Shown piece after piece: positions 16,938-25,381 of a DNA stretch of 64,000 bases. This stretch comes from Streptomyces malaysiensis subsp. samsunensis (lineage in GTDB: Bacteria; Actinomycetota; Actinomycetes; Streptomycetales; Streptomycetaceae): contig NZ_JANIIC010000038.1 of assembly GCF_024519315.1 (NCBI RefSeq), positions 45,649-109,648 of the forward strand. Direction: 5' to 3'. Positions within the stretch are counted from its first letter, which is position 1. Each line of letters begins with the position of its first letter. The notes beneath the pieces were generated by a model that searched no databases, had not been told where the DNA came from, and saw only the letters and a program-made list of their open reading frames with translations. A program made the position numbers and the translations under genes.

Positions 16938-18158
16938 ATGCCCGAAGCAGTGATCGTGTCTGCCGCCCGTTCGCCCATCGGCCGCGCCTTCAAGGGTTCG
17001 CTCAAGGATCTGCGGCCGGACGACCTGACCGCCGAGATCATCCAGGCCGCGCTCGCCAAGGTCCCCGAGCTCGATCCGCGCGAGATCGACGACCTGATGC
17101 TCGGCTGCGGTCTGCCCGGCGGTGAGCAGGGACACAACCTGGGGCGGATCGTGGCCGTGCAGATGGGGATGGACCACCTCCCCGGCTGCACGATCACCCG
17201 CTACTGTTCCTCCTCCCTCCAGACCTCCCGGATGGCGCTGCACGCCATCAAGGCGGGCGAGGGCGACGTCTTCATCTCGGCGGGCGTCGAGATGGTCTCG
17301 CGGTCGAAGAAGGGCACCTCGGACGGGCTGCCGGACACCCACAACCCGCTGTTCGCGGACGCCGAGGCCCGTACGGCCGAGCGCGCCGAGCACGGGGGCT
17401 CCGACTGGCACGACCCGCGCGAGGACGACCTGGTCCCCGACCCGTACATCGCGATGGGCCAGACGGCGGAGAACCTGGCCCGGCTCAAGGGGGTCACCCG
17501 CGAGGAGATGGACGAGTTCGGCGTGCGGTCCCAGAACCTCGCCGAGCAGGCCATCGAGAAGGGCTTCTGGGAGCGTGAGATCACCCCGGTGACCACCCCG
17601 GACGGCACGGTCGTCAGTAAGGACGACGGCCCCCGCGCGGGCACCACCCTGGAGGCGGTGCAGGGCCTGAAGCCGGTCTTCCGCCCCGACGGCCGGATCA
17701 CCGCGGGCAACTGCTGCCCGCTCAACGACGGCGCCGCGGCGCTGGTGATCATGTCCGACACCAAGGCGCGGGAGCTGGGCGTGACCCCGCTGGCCCGGAT
17801 CGTGTCCACCGGCGTCACCGGCCTCTCCCCCGAGATCATGGGCTACGGACCGGTCGAGGCGTCCAAGCAGGCGCTGGCCCGCGCCGGGATGTCGATCGGC
17901 GACATCGACCTGGTGGAGATCAACGAGGCGTTCGCCGCGCAGGTCATCCCGTCCTACCGCGATCTGGGCATCGACCTGGACCGGCTCAATGTCAACGGCG
18001 GCGCGATCGCCGTGGGCCACCCCTTCGGCATGACCGGCGCCCGGATCACCGGCACGCTGATCAATTCGCTTCAGTTCCACGACAAGCAGTTCGGCCTGGA
18101 GACCATGTGCGTCGGCGGCGGCCAGGGCATGGCCATGGTCATCGAGCGGCTGAGCTGA
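16938..18158 (+). CDS. Acetyl-CoA C-acetyltransferase (thiolase)
   Basis: A 406-residue thiolase that forms or cleaves acetoacetyl-CoA or longer 3-ketoacyl-CoAs. The nucleophile Cys is in RYCSSSLQTSRMA, the His of VGHPFGMTGAR activates it, and the second Cys is in CVGGGQGMAMV. NEAFA is also conserved. The ATG at 16938 is preferred over the GTG 3 nt upstream because of spacing to GGAG. It is monocistronic and ends in a clear hairpin. Confidence 0.92.
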   Translation: MPEAVIVSAARSPIGRAFKGSLKDLRPDDLTAEIIQAALAKVPELDPREIDDLMLGCGLPGGEQGHNLGRIVAVQMGMDHLPGCTITRYCSSSLQTSRMALHAIKAGEGDVFISAGVEMVSRSKKGTSDGLPDTHNPLFADAEARTAERAEHGGSDWHDPREDDLVPDPYIAMGQTAENLARLKGVTREEMDEFGVRSQNLAEQAIEKGFWEREITPVTTPDGTVVSKDDGPRAGTTLEAVQGLKPVFRPDGRITAGNCCPLNDGAAALVIMSDTKARELGVTPLARIVSTGVTGLSPEIMGYGPVEASKQALARAGMSIGDIDLVEINEAFAAQVIPSYRDLGIDLDRLNVNGGAIAVGHPFGMTGARITGTLINSLQFHDKQFGLETMCVGGGQGMAMVIERLS

Positions 18159-18175
18159 GCCGGGCCGTGACCGAA

Positions 18176-18210
18176 TCTCCCCCAGGATGTGACAAAGGTC
18201 CTGGGGGAGA
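18176..18210 (+). terminator. Terminator after thiolase
   Basis: A 12-bp perfect inverted repeat (tctcccccagga, 18176-18187, with 18199-18210) has an 11-nt loop and lies 17 bp after the thiolase stop. There is no T-tract, as is common in actinomycetes. Confidence 0.75.
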
Positions 18211-18360
18211 GCCGTCTGCCCAGCTCAGCACCGGTGACCAAAGGCCCCTCCGGTATCGAGTTCCGCCCGTTTGGTGATGGTATGTACTGACGTCGAGAGG
18301 CGATAAGCCTCAAGCTGAGGTAGGAATTCGGGGGATCAGAAGCCAACCGGGAGTACGTCA

Positions 18361-19284
18361 GTGAGCCCCACGACCCTTGCCCTCCTCCTGGCCGCGGCAG
18401 CCGCCACGGCCGTAGGGGCGGCCGCCCTGCACACCGCGCGCGGTGTGCGCCGGCAGATCAGTGAGCTGCGCGCCGAGCTCGCGGCCACCGTCGCCGCCGG
18501 TGCCCTGACGGGCGGAGGGGGCGAGGAGGGCGGTGCCACGGTGCCCGCGCCCCGCGCCGCCACCCCGGCCGCCGAGATACGCGCGGCGGTCGCCGACGCG
18601 CTCGCCGAGGAGCGGGAGCGCGAGCTGGCCGAGGCGCGGGCGTTCTGGGCCGCGCAGGAGGCCAGGGATTCCGCCGGGGCGGCCGACGCCCATTCGCTGC
18701 TGGGCGGGCCGGGCGGCTTCGGCGAGGACTCCGCGCAGGACGCGCAGCTCTTCGTGCCCCGCCAGGCCGATCTGGCCGGGCTCGAACCGCTGCTCGGCCT
18801 GGACGCGCTGGGCCCCGAGGCTTTGGACCCCGCAGGGGACCAGGAGCCCGAGGTCGAGGCCGAGATGGAGCTCGAGCTGGGCGCCGGGGCGGAGCCCGCG
18901 GCCGAGCCCAGGGAGTCGGCAGAACTCGCGGCGGCCCGCCGGCGCCATCCCTCGCACCCCGACTTCACCCCGCCGTCACCCGTCGCCGACCACGACCGTA
19001 CGGTGACCCGGCTCACCGAGCTGGCCGAGGCCCGCACCCCGCTCGCCGATGTGCGCCCCGGGCCCCTCGGCACCCTCGATGTCTATGTCTTCGCCGACGG
19101 AACCACGATCTGCATGACCCCGGGCCACCGGGAGACGGCGGAGCGGCTGGCGGACGCCCTGCGCGAGGGCACCACCCCGGTGCTGCTCGGCGGCTCGGGC
19201 GTCTCCGGTGCGTATGCGCTCACGTTCGGCTGCGGCGAGGAGACTGTGTACGTCCTGGCCGACCGCGTCATCGCCTCGCTGTAA
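18361..19284 (+). CDS. Membrane-anchored hypothetical protein
   Basis: A 307-residue protein starting at GTG with GGGAG 8 nt upstream. One N-terminal hydrophobic helix (5-25) is followed by a helical region (30-110, possible coiled coil), a long acidic Ala/Glu-rich linker (110-195), and a compact C-terminal domain (about 205-305; GTLDVYVFADGTTICMTPGH) seen in other Streptomyces hypothetical proteins. It is probably anchored with the bulk in the cytoplasm. No function is recognised. Confidence 0.7.
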   Translation: MSPTTLALLLAAAAATAVGAAALHTARGVRRQISELRAELAATVAAGALTGGGGEEGGATVPAPRAATPAAEIRAAVADALAEERERELAEARAFWAAQEARDSAGAADAHSLLGGPGGFGEDSAQDAQLFVPRQADLAGLEPLLGLDALGPEALDPAGDQEPEVEAEMELELGAGAEPAAEPRESAELAAARRRHPSHPDFTPPSPVADHDRTVTRLTELAEARTPLADVRPGPLGTLDVYVFADGTTICMTPGHRETAERLADALREGTTPVLLGGSGVSGAYALTFGCGEETVYVLADRVIASL

Positions 19285-19285
19285 G

Positions 19286-19390
19286 CCCCGGCGCGAACCG
19301 GCGAGCACGAACCGGCGAGCACGAACCGAGTACGAACCGGCGAGCACGAACCGAGCGCGAAGCGGCGAGCCGAACCGAGCACGAAACGGG
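19286..19390. repeat. Short direct repeats after the membrane-anchored gene
   Basis: About seven clustered imperfect copies of a 12-15-bp unit (cgaaccggcgagcac and variants such as cgaaccgagtac) follow the stop codon. They are A-rich relative to their surroundings and lie between convergent genes. No hairpin of note is seen. Confidence 0.75.
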
Positions 19391-19475
19391 CGTAACCGAA
19401 ACGGTCGGCGCCAAGCCGTCCCCACGGAACGACGAGAACCGTACGGCCGACCCCGCGGCCCCCACACCGGCGCCC

Positions 19476-19817
19476 TCAGACCCCACAGCGCCCGGCCGCC
19501 TCCTCCACGAGCGCCACCGCCTCGGCGACCCCGTGCGCCGTCCGTCCGCTTCCGGCGCCGCCCGGCGCACGCTCCAGCGCGTGCACCAAGTCGTGTCCGG
19601 CCACCGCGACCTGGTCGGCGACCACGAACAGCCCCGCGTCCGGCATGATCCGCGGCGGGGTGTCCGGCTCCTCCAGACGCTGTGCGCGCAGCGACAATTC
19701 CCTCGCCAGTGCCAGTCCTTCGGCCGCGGCGCCCGCGCGCAGCCGGGACTGCGGAAGGGCGCGCAGCCGGTCGGCGAGCCGGTCGACGGCGGTGCTGAGG
19801 GGGGTCACATCATCCAC
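19476..19817 (-). CDS. Conserved hypothetical protein
   Basis: About 113 residues if started at GTG 19817 (VDDVTPLSTAVDRLADRLRALPQS); a longer frame to a GTG at 19865 also exists. Neither has a strong ribosome binding site, but a TACGCT hexamer lies about 10 nt before the inner start, so the gene could be leaderless. The sequence is helical and soluble, with no known motif. Confidence 0.55.
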   Translation of the reverse strand: MDDVTPLSTAVDRLADRLRALPQSRLRAGAAAEGLALARELSLRAQRLEEPDTPPRIMPDAGLFVVADQVAVAGHDLVHALERAPGGAGSGRTAHGVAEAVALVEEAAGRCGV

Positions 19818-19936
19818 GCCCCGAGCGTATGCGCCACTGAGGGACTGTTGCCAACGGGCGAACACTCAGGCACGGTGAGCTGAAGGAAACCCGGGCCATG
19901 GACCCGGGTCCGGCATGGAAGCGTCCGGAGGCGCCG

Positions 19937-20167
19937 ATGTCCCAAATCTTCTCCGACGAGACTCACCGGAACCTACTCTCCCGTATCCCCCAGTGCACAG
20001 GCCGTGAAGTCGCCGACTGGCTGCGCACCGTCGACGAGGGCCCCGCTTTCTTCCGCTTCGAGGAGAAGGTCAGCTGGCTGCGCGGCGAGCACCAGCTCGC
20101 CTACGGCCATGCGAAAGCCATCATCCATGAACACGACTTGAGGCGTGCGGCACGCAAGCTGCGGTAG
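19937..20167 (+). CDS. DUF4287 domain protein
   Basis: A 76-residue protein with the DUF4287 pattern (TGREVADWLRTV, SWLRGEHQLAYGHAKAIIHEH). GGAGG lies 6 nt before the ATG. It is small, soluble and of unknown function. It ends just before a strong hairpin. Confidence 0.75.
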   Translation: MSQIFSDETHRNLLSRIPQCTGREVADWLRTVDEGPAFFRFEEKVSWLRGEHQLAYGHAKAIIHEHDLRRAARKLR

Positions 20168-20234
20168 CCGCTGCCCGGAGGCAGAAGCGTGTATGCCAGA
20201 CCCACCCAAGGGGGCGGCTTAAGCCGCACAGACA

Positions 20235-20272
20235 GAAGGGCCCGCGGAGGAGATCACCTCCGCGGGCCCTTC
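20235..20272. terminator. Bidirectional terminator
   Basis: A perfect 16-bp stem (gaagggcccgcggagg, 20235-20250, with 20257-20272) and a 6-nt loop (agatca) lie between convergent genes. Confidence 0.85.
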
Positions 20273-20323
20273 CAGGTGTGAGCCGGTGGTGCGGGCGAGG
20301 ACCACAGGCCCCCGCCCCCGGCG

Positions 20324-21220
20324 CTAGTCCCTGAAGATCGAGATCAGCCGGAGCAGCTCCAGGTAGATCCACACCAGCGAGAGCGTCAGCCCGAAGGCCG
20401 CCAGCCAGGACTCCTCGCGCGGAGCGCCGTACCGGACGCCGTCCTCGACCTGCTTGAAGTCCATCGCCAGGAACGCCGCGCCGAGCACGACACCGACGAG
20501 GCCGAAGACGATGCCGAGGCCACCGCTGCGGAAGCCGAGGCCGTCCCCACCGCCGAGGGCGGCGAACAGCAGGTTGACCGCCATCAGCAGGATGAAGCCG
20601 ATGGCGGCGGCGAGCACGAAGCGCTGGAATCGCGCGTTCACCCGGATGAGGCGGGTCTTGTACGCGACGAGCACACCGACGAACACCGCCATCGTGCCGA
20701 GCACGGCCTGCATAGGGATGCCGGACCAGCGGTCGTTGTAGACCTGGCTGATGACGCCGAGGAAGAGACCCTCGAAGAGGGCGTAACCCATGATCAGCGC
20801 AGGCGAGGCCGTGCGCTTGAACGACTGGACGAGGCCGAGCACCATCGCCACCAGCGCGGCGCCGAAGCCCACGCCCACCGGAAGCTGCACGATCCACGCG
20901 ACCGCGGCGGCGACGATGACGGTGCCGAGGGTCATCCCGGTGCGCATGACGACGTCGTCCATCGTCATCCGGCCGGTCTGAAGCGGGCCCGCCGGCGGCG
21001 CGCCGTACATCTGCTGAAGCTGGTCGGGGGTCAGATTCTGCTGGTCGCCCGCCGCGTAGGGATTCGTAGGCGCCTGCGTCTGCGCGTACGGGTTACCACC
21101 GGCGTACGGGTTGGCCTGACCGGCGGCGGGACTCCCGGCCTGCGGCGCCGCGCCGAAACCGGCGTAGCCGCCGCTGCGGCTGAACCCCCGTCGCGAGAAG
21201 ACCGGGTTGCTGCTCCTCAT
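20324..21220 (-). CDS. Bax inhibitor-1/YccA family membrane protein
   Basis: A 298-residue protein. A Gln/Asn/Ala/Pro-rich cytoplasmic N-terminus (about 1-75, with repeated NPYA) precedes about seven transmembrane helices of the BI-1-like family (MTMDDVVMRTGMTLGTVIVAA onward). Family members are thought to act as pH-sensitive Ca2+ leak channels. GGAGGAGTGAG lies directly before the ATG. It is monocistronic. Confidence 0.82.
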   Translation of the reverse strand: MRSSNPVFSRRGFSRSGGYAGFGAAPQAGSPAAGQANPYAGGNPYAQTQAPTNPYAAGDQQNLTPDQLQQMYGAPPAGPLQTGRMTMDDVVMRTGMTLGTVIVAAAVAWIVQLPVGVGFGAALVAMVLGLVQSFKRTASPALIMGYALFEGLFLGVISQVYNDRWSGIPMQAVLGTMAVFVGVLVAYKTRLIRVNARFQRFVLAAAIGFILLMAVNLLFAALGGGDGLGFRSGGLGIVFGLVGVVLGAAFLAMDFKQVEDGVRYGAPREESWLAAFGLTLSLVWIYLELLRLISIFRD

Positions 21221-21405
21221 CTCACTCCTCCATGGCCGCCGGGCGCGACCTTGACTCAAGAGTAATAGGTAAGCAAAGAAAGCACCCTAGTGCCCAAGGA
21301 GGATCTTTTCACGCGCGGGGAAGCCGCGCGAGGCCCCCGCGGGCCCCGCGCACGCACTTTGGGCGACCGTCCACACACGCTGAGTGCGCCCACCGGATCT
21401 GAAGG

Positions 21406-21488
21406 TGCCCGGAACCGGACTTGAACCGGTACGCCCGCGAGGGGCAGCGAGGTTTAAGCTCGCCGTGTCTGCATTCCACCATCCGGGC
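21406..21488 (-). tRNA. bldA: tRNA-Leu(UAA), bldA
   Basis: Read on the minus strand, the acceptor stem GCCCGGA pairs with TCCGGGC, the anticodon arm is GCGAG-CTTAAAC-CTCGC with anticodon TAA (plus-strand 21454-21456), and there is a long variable arm followed by GGTTCAAGTCC. It is a class II tRNA-Leu that reads UUA. The sequence matches what I know of the Streptomyces bldA tRNA, the only decoder of the rare TTA codon. The 3' CCA is not fully encoded (CCT follows the discriminator A). A TAGGCT hexamer (plus-strand agccta, 21550-21555) lies about 60 bp upstream and could be a -10 element. Confidence 0.96.
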
Positions 21489-21891
21489 AGCGGTTCCCCC
21501 TGGGCCGTACGGAGCGCGCACGGCCCTCCCCTGAAAGAGAGCAGCACGAGCCTATCCGGGGACATGCCCCCGCACAGTGAATCCGCGGACCGAGGTTGTC
21601 TTATTTTATTGGCAACTGAGGGTGCATCAGCAGCGGGGCGGGGTACCCGAAGATGCCGACGGCCATTGGACCTGCCGATATGCCCTGAACCCCCGTTAAC
21701 TGGGGATTGACGCAATCTCGACGCCCCGTCCGGGGTGTCCTCTCCTCCTCAAGGAGGACTCCGTCCCCGTCATCTACATCGCGAGACCCCCCGCAGAACC
21801 GGAGCACGGGGTGATCCCGTCCCCCCTCACAACCGGAATGATGAAGTGACGTCCCGCCCACTCCCGCAGAGCACGACAGGAGCCATTCACC
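21489..21891. promoter_or_regulatory. Intergenic region between bldA and the ABC exporter
   Basis: A 403-bp gap between divergent transcription units. It contains an AT-rich patch (about 21597-21615) unusual for this genome and a TTGACG hexamer near 21706 that could be a -35 box for the rightward ABC genes, though no convincing -10 is seen. AGGAG lies 9 nt before the ABC start. No further gene is supported. Confidence 0.4.
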
Positions 21892-22674
21892 GTGACCACC
21901 ATGCCCCTCGGCGTAAAAACCACCGCCCACTCCGCCGCGGCGGCCGCCCGCGCCACGGACCTGAGCAAGGTCTACGGCGAGGGTGAGACCCAGGTCATCG
22001 CCCTGGACTCGGTGTCCGTCGAGTTCCGCCAGGCGGAGTTCACCGCGATCATGGGCCCCTCCGGCTCCGGCAAGTCGACGCTGATGCACTGCATGGCGGG
22101 TCTGGACATCATCTCCAGCGGCTCGGCCCGGATCGGCGAGGTCGAGCTGACCACGCTCAAGGACAAGAAGCTCACCCAGCTGCGCCGCGACAAGATCGGC
22201 TTCATCTTCCAGGCGTTCAACCTGCTTCCGACGCTGAACGCGCTGGAGAACATCACCCTCCCGATGGACATCGCGGGCCGTAAGGCCGACCAGGCGTGGC
22301 TGGACCAGGTCGTGGCCACGGTCGGTCTCGCCGGGCGGCTCAAGCACCGCCCCAACCAGCTGTCGGGTGGTCAGCAGCAGCGTGTGGCGGTGGCCCGCGC
22401 CCTGGCCGGCCAGCCGGAGATCATCTTCGCCGACGAGCCGACCGGCAACCTGGACTCCCGCTCCGGCGCCGAGGTCCTGGGCTTCCTCCGCAACTCGGTG
22501 CGTGAACTCGGCCAGACGATCGTGATGGTGACCCATGACCCGGTCGCCGCGTCCTACTCCGATCGGGTGGTCTTCCTCGCCGACGGCCAGATCGTGGACG
22601 AGCTGCGCAACCCCACCGCCGACTCGGTGCTGGACCGCATGAAGCGCTTCGACGCCAAGGGCCGCACGAGCTGA
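21892..22674 (+). CDS. MacB/LolD-type ABC transporter ATPase
   Basis: A 260-residue ATPase: Walker A GPSGSGKST, signature LSGGQQQR, Walker B IIFADEPTGNLDS, switch His in VMVTHD. The DEPTGNLDSRSG stretch places it in the MacB/LolD/FtsE-like mechanotransmission class that partners FtsX-type permeases. GTG at 21892 has AGGAG 9 nt before it. Its partner permease follows after 93 bp. The exported or periplasmic target is unknown. Confidence 0.9.
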   Translation: MTTMPLGVKTTAHSAAAAARATDLSKVYGEGETQVIALDSVSVEFRQAEFTAIMGPSGSGKSTLMHCMAGLDIISSGSARIGEVELTTLKDKKLTQLRRDKIGFIFQAFNLLPTLNALENITLPMDIAGRKADQAWLDQVVATVGLAGRLKHRPNQLSGGQQQRVAVARALAGQPEIIFADEPTGNLDSRSGAEVLGFLRNSVRELGQTIVMVTHDPVAASYSDRVVFLADGQIVDELRNPTADSVLDRMKRFDAKGRTS

Positions 22675-22678
22675 CGCA

Positions 22679-22699
22679 GGGCGCGCGCCCCCCTTTTTT
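22679..22699 (+). terminator. Terminator-like palindrome plus T-tract between ABC genes
   Basis: GGGCGCGCGCCC (22679-22690) is followed by CCC and TTTTTT. A six-T tract is rare in this genome. It may limit readthrough into the permease gene, giving unequal ATPase and permease levels. The stem is short and has no loop in its perfect form, so confidence is moderate. Confidence 0.45.
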
Positions 22700-22767
22700 G
22701 GAGGCTCGGTTTCACTCGCCATCGCCGCCCCGCACCTCCCCACACCACCCTTCAGGACTGACACCTC

Positions 22768-25305
22768 ATGTTCCGTACAGCCCTGCGCAATGTGCTTGCG
22801 CACAAGGCCCGGTTGCTGATGACCGTGCTCGCCGTGATGCTCGGCGTGGCCTTCGTGGCCGGCACCCTGGTCTTCACCAACACCATCTCCGACGCCTATC
22901 AGAAGAGCTCTCAGAAGGGCTACGAGGGCGTCGACGTCGCCATCGCCCCGGACAAGGAGGACGACGACGCGGCCAACCCCGGTGACGCGCCCCGGCTGAG
23001 CCAGCAGTTGCTGGACCAGGCGGGCAAGGCGGCCGGCGCCGCCTCCGCCTACGGCGTCGTGAACGGCTACTCCGCCGTCGCCGACAAGAAGGGCGACCTG
23101 ATCGGCGGCGGCTTCTCCAGCCAGGGCGGCAACTACTACCCGGGCCCCGACGGCAAGGACTCCCGGTACACGATGACCGAGGGGCGCGCCCCCAAGGCCA
23201 TCGGTGAGGTCGCGCTCGACTCCAGGACCGCCGAGCGCGGCCACTACAAGGCCGGGGACTCCGTCCGGGTGTCCGTCGACGGCCCGGTGCGCACCGAGAA
23301 GGTCGTCGGCGTCTTCACCACCGACGACGGCAATGTGGCGGCCGGCGGCACCCTCGCGCTGTACGACACGGCCACCGCTCAGAAGCTGTTCGGCAAGCCG
23401 GGGCAGTTCGACGAGATCGATGTGAAGGCCGCCGCGGGCACCTCGCAGGCGACGCTGAAGTCCGCGATCGACAAGATCCTGCCCGAGCAGGCCAAGGCCA
23501 CCACCGGCAAGAAGCTCGCCAAGGACCAGGCCGAGGCGATCGAGCAGGGCATGAGCAGCATGCAGACCATGATGCTGGTGTTCGCCGGGATCGCGCTCTT
23601 CGTCGGCATCTTCATCATCGTCAACACCTTCTCCATGCTGGTCGCCCAGCGCACCAGGGAGCTGGCCCTGATGCGCGCGGTGGGTGCGACCCGCCGTCAG
23701 GTGACCCGCTCGGTGCTGATCGAGGCCACCATCGTGGGCGCCATCGCGGCCGTGGTGGGCCTCGTGGCCGGTATCGGCATCGGCGCCGCGCTGCGCTCGG
23801 TGCTCAACTCCACCGGGGCCAACGTCCCGGACGGTCCGCTGATCGTCGCGCCGACCACGGTGCTGGTCTCGGTGCTCGTGGGCGTCGTGGTGACCGTGCT
23901 CTCCGCCTGGCTGCCCGGCCGCCGCGCCGCCAAGATCCCGCCGATCGCCGCGATGAACAGCGTGCACGCCGCGCCGACCACCCGCGGTCTGGTGGTCCGC
24001 AACACCATCGGCACGATCCTCGCCGCGGGCGGTATCGCCCTGGTGGTCGCCGGTGCGGGCATGGGCGGCGACGGCCGGGGCCCGATGGCGTTCGGCGCGG
24101 CCGTCCTGGTGATCGGCGTCTTCGTGCTCACCCCGCTGCTGTCCCGGCCGCTGATCGCGGCCGCCTCCCCGGTGCTGCGGATCTTCGGGATGCCCGGCAA
24201 GCTGGCCCGGCAGAACGCGGTGCGCAACCCGCGCCGTACCGCCGCCACCGCCTCCGCCCTGATGGTCGGCCTCACCCTGATCACCGGTATGACGGTGATC
24301 GCGGGCAGCGTCCAGCAGGGGATCAACAAGATGGCCGCCGACGGGCTGAGGTCCGACTTCGTGGTCAGCATGGGCGGGGGCGCACGGCCGCTGTCGCCCG
24401 AGGTGTCCAAGACCCTGGCGAAGCTGCCCGAGGTCACCTCGATCAGCCCGCTGCGCGCCTCCCCGGCCCGGATCGCCGGCGACTCCGACTCCCTGACCGG
24501 TGTCGACCCCAAGGCCATCCAGAACCTGGTGAACGTGGACATCACCGAGGGCTCGTTCACCGCGCTCGGGGGCACCAAGGCGCTCATCGACGACAAGATC
24601 GCCGATGAGCACGGCTGGAAGGTCGGCTCGACCATCCCGGTGACCTACGAGGACGGCCGCAAGGGCCGGCTCACCGTGGGCGGTGTCTACGAGGGCAACC
24701 AGATGATCCGCGGCGTCATGGTCGACAGCGCCACGATCAGCCCGCACATGGCCACCGTCGCCGACTCCCAGGTGATGCTGAAGGCCAAGGGCGGCGCGAC
24801 GGAGGCCAACAAGGACCTCCTGAAGAAGACGCTCGGCGAGAACCCGGCGATCAAGATCCAGACCAAGCAGGACATCTCTGACGAGATCGCCATGATCTTC
24901 ACCCTGCTGCTGAACATGCTCTACGGGCTGCTCGCCATGGCCGTGATCGTCGCGGTGCTCGGTGTCATCAACACCCTGGCGATGTCGGTCTTCGAGCGGT
25001 CCAAGGAGATCGGCATGCTGCGGGCGATCGGCCTGGACCGGCGCGGCATCAAGCGGATGGTGCGGCTGGAGTCGCTGGTCATCTCGCTCTTCGGCGGAGT
25101 GCTCGGCCTCGGCCTCGGCGTCTTCTTCGGCTGGGCGGCCGGTGAGCTGGTCGCCACCGGACTGCCGACCTACGAGCTGGTCCTGCCGTGGGGCCGGATG
25201 GGGCTCTTCCTGCTGATGGCCGCGCTCGTGGGCGTCATCGCGGCGCTGTGGCCGGCCCGGCGGGCCTCCAAGCTCAACATGCTGATGGCCATCAAGGCCG
25301 AGTAG
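22768..25305 (+). CDS. FtsX-family ABC transporter permease
   Basis: An 845-residue permease with two FtsX domains. One N-terminal helix is followed by a large extracellular MacB-PCD-like domain (about 35-250), a three-helix FtsX core (about 265-400), further helices, a second extracellular domain (about 510-690) and a final FtsX core (about 715-840; ERSKEIGMLRAIGLDRRGIK). The internal duplication is typical of Gram-positive antimicrobial-peptide or lipoprotein export permeases. It pairs with the ATPase upstream. Confidence 0.88.
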   Translation: MFRTALRNVLAHKARLLMTVLAVMLGVAFVAGTLVFTNTISDAYQKSSQKGYEGVDVAIAPDKEDDDAANPGDAPRLSQQLLDQAGKAAGAASAYGVVNGYSAVADKKGDLIGGGFSSQGGNYYPGPDGKDSRYTMTEGRAPKAIGEVALDSRTAERGHYKAGDSVRVSVDGPVRTEKVVGVFTTDDGNVAAGGTLALYDTATAQKLFGKPGQFDEIDVKAAAGTSQATLKSAIDKILPEQAKATTGKKLAKDQAEAIEQGMSSMQTMMLVFAGIALFVGIFIIVNTFSMLVAQRTRELALMRAVGATRRQVTRSVLIEATIVGAIAAVVGLVAGIGIGAALRSVLNSTGANVPDGPLIVAPTTVLVSVLVGVVVTVLSAWLPGRRAAKIPPIAAMNSVHAAPTTRGLVVRNTIGTILAAGGIALVVAGAGMGGDGRGPMAFGAAVLVIGVFVLTPLLSRPLIAAASPVLRIFGMPGKLARQNAVRNPRRTAATASALMVGLTLITGMTVIAGSVQQGINKMAADGLRSDFVVSMGGGARPLSPEVSKTLAKLPEVTSISPLRASPARIAGDSDSLTGVDPKAIQNLVNVDITEGSFTALGGTKALIDDKIADEHGWKVGSTIPVTYEDGRKGRLTVGGVYEGNQMIRGVMVDSATISPHMATVADSQVMLKAKGGATEANKDLLKKTLGENPAIKIQTKQDISDEIAMIFTLLLNMLYGLLAMAVIVAVLGVINTLAMSVFERSKEIGMLRAIGLDRRGIKRMVRLESLVISLFGGVLGLGLGVFFGWAAGELVATGLPTYELVLPWGRMGLFLLMAALVGVIAALWPARRASKLNMLMAIKAE

Positions 25306-25322
25306 CGGCGAGCCGGACACGG

Positions 25323-25365
25323 GAACGTCCCCGTCCGCCCCTCTTCGGGGCGGACGGGGACGTTC
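25323..25365. terminator. Strong bidirectional terminator
   Basis: A perfect 19-bp stem (25323-25341 with 25347-25365) and a tcttc loop lie between the convergent permease and methyltransferase genes. Confidence 0.9.
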
Positions 25366-25381
25366 GCGTTGCGGCCGCGGA

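Noticed and set aside
21601..25320. 1239-codon open frame on the minus strand
   Set aside because: It is antisense to the ABC ATPase/permease and bldA. Its composition (Asp/His/Arg/Gly-rich) is that of a high-GC shadow frame and it shows no domain.
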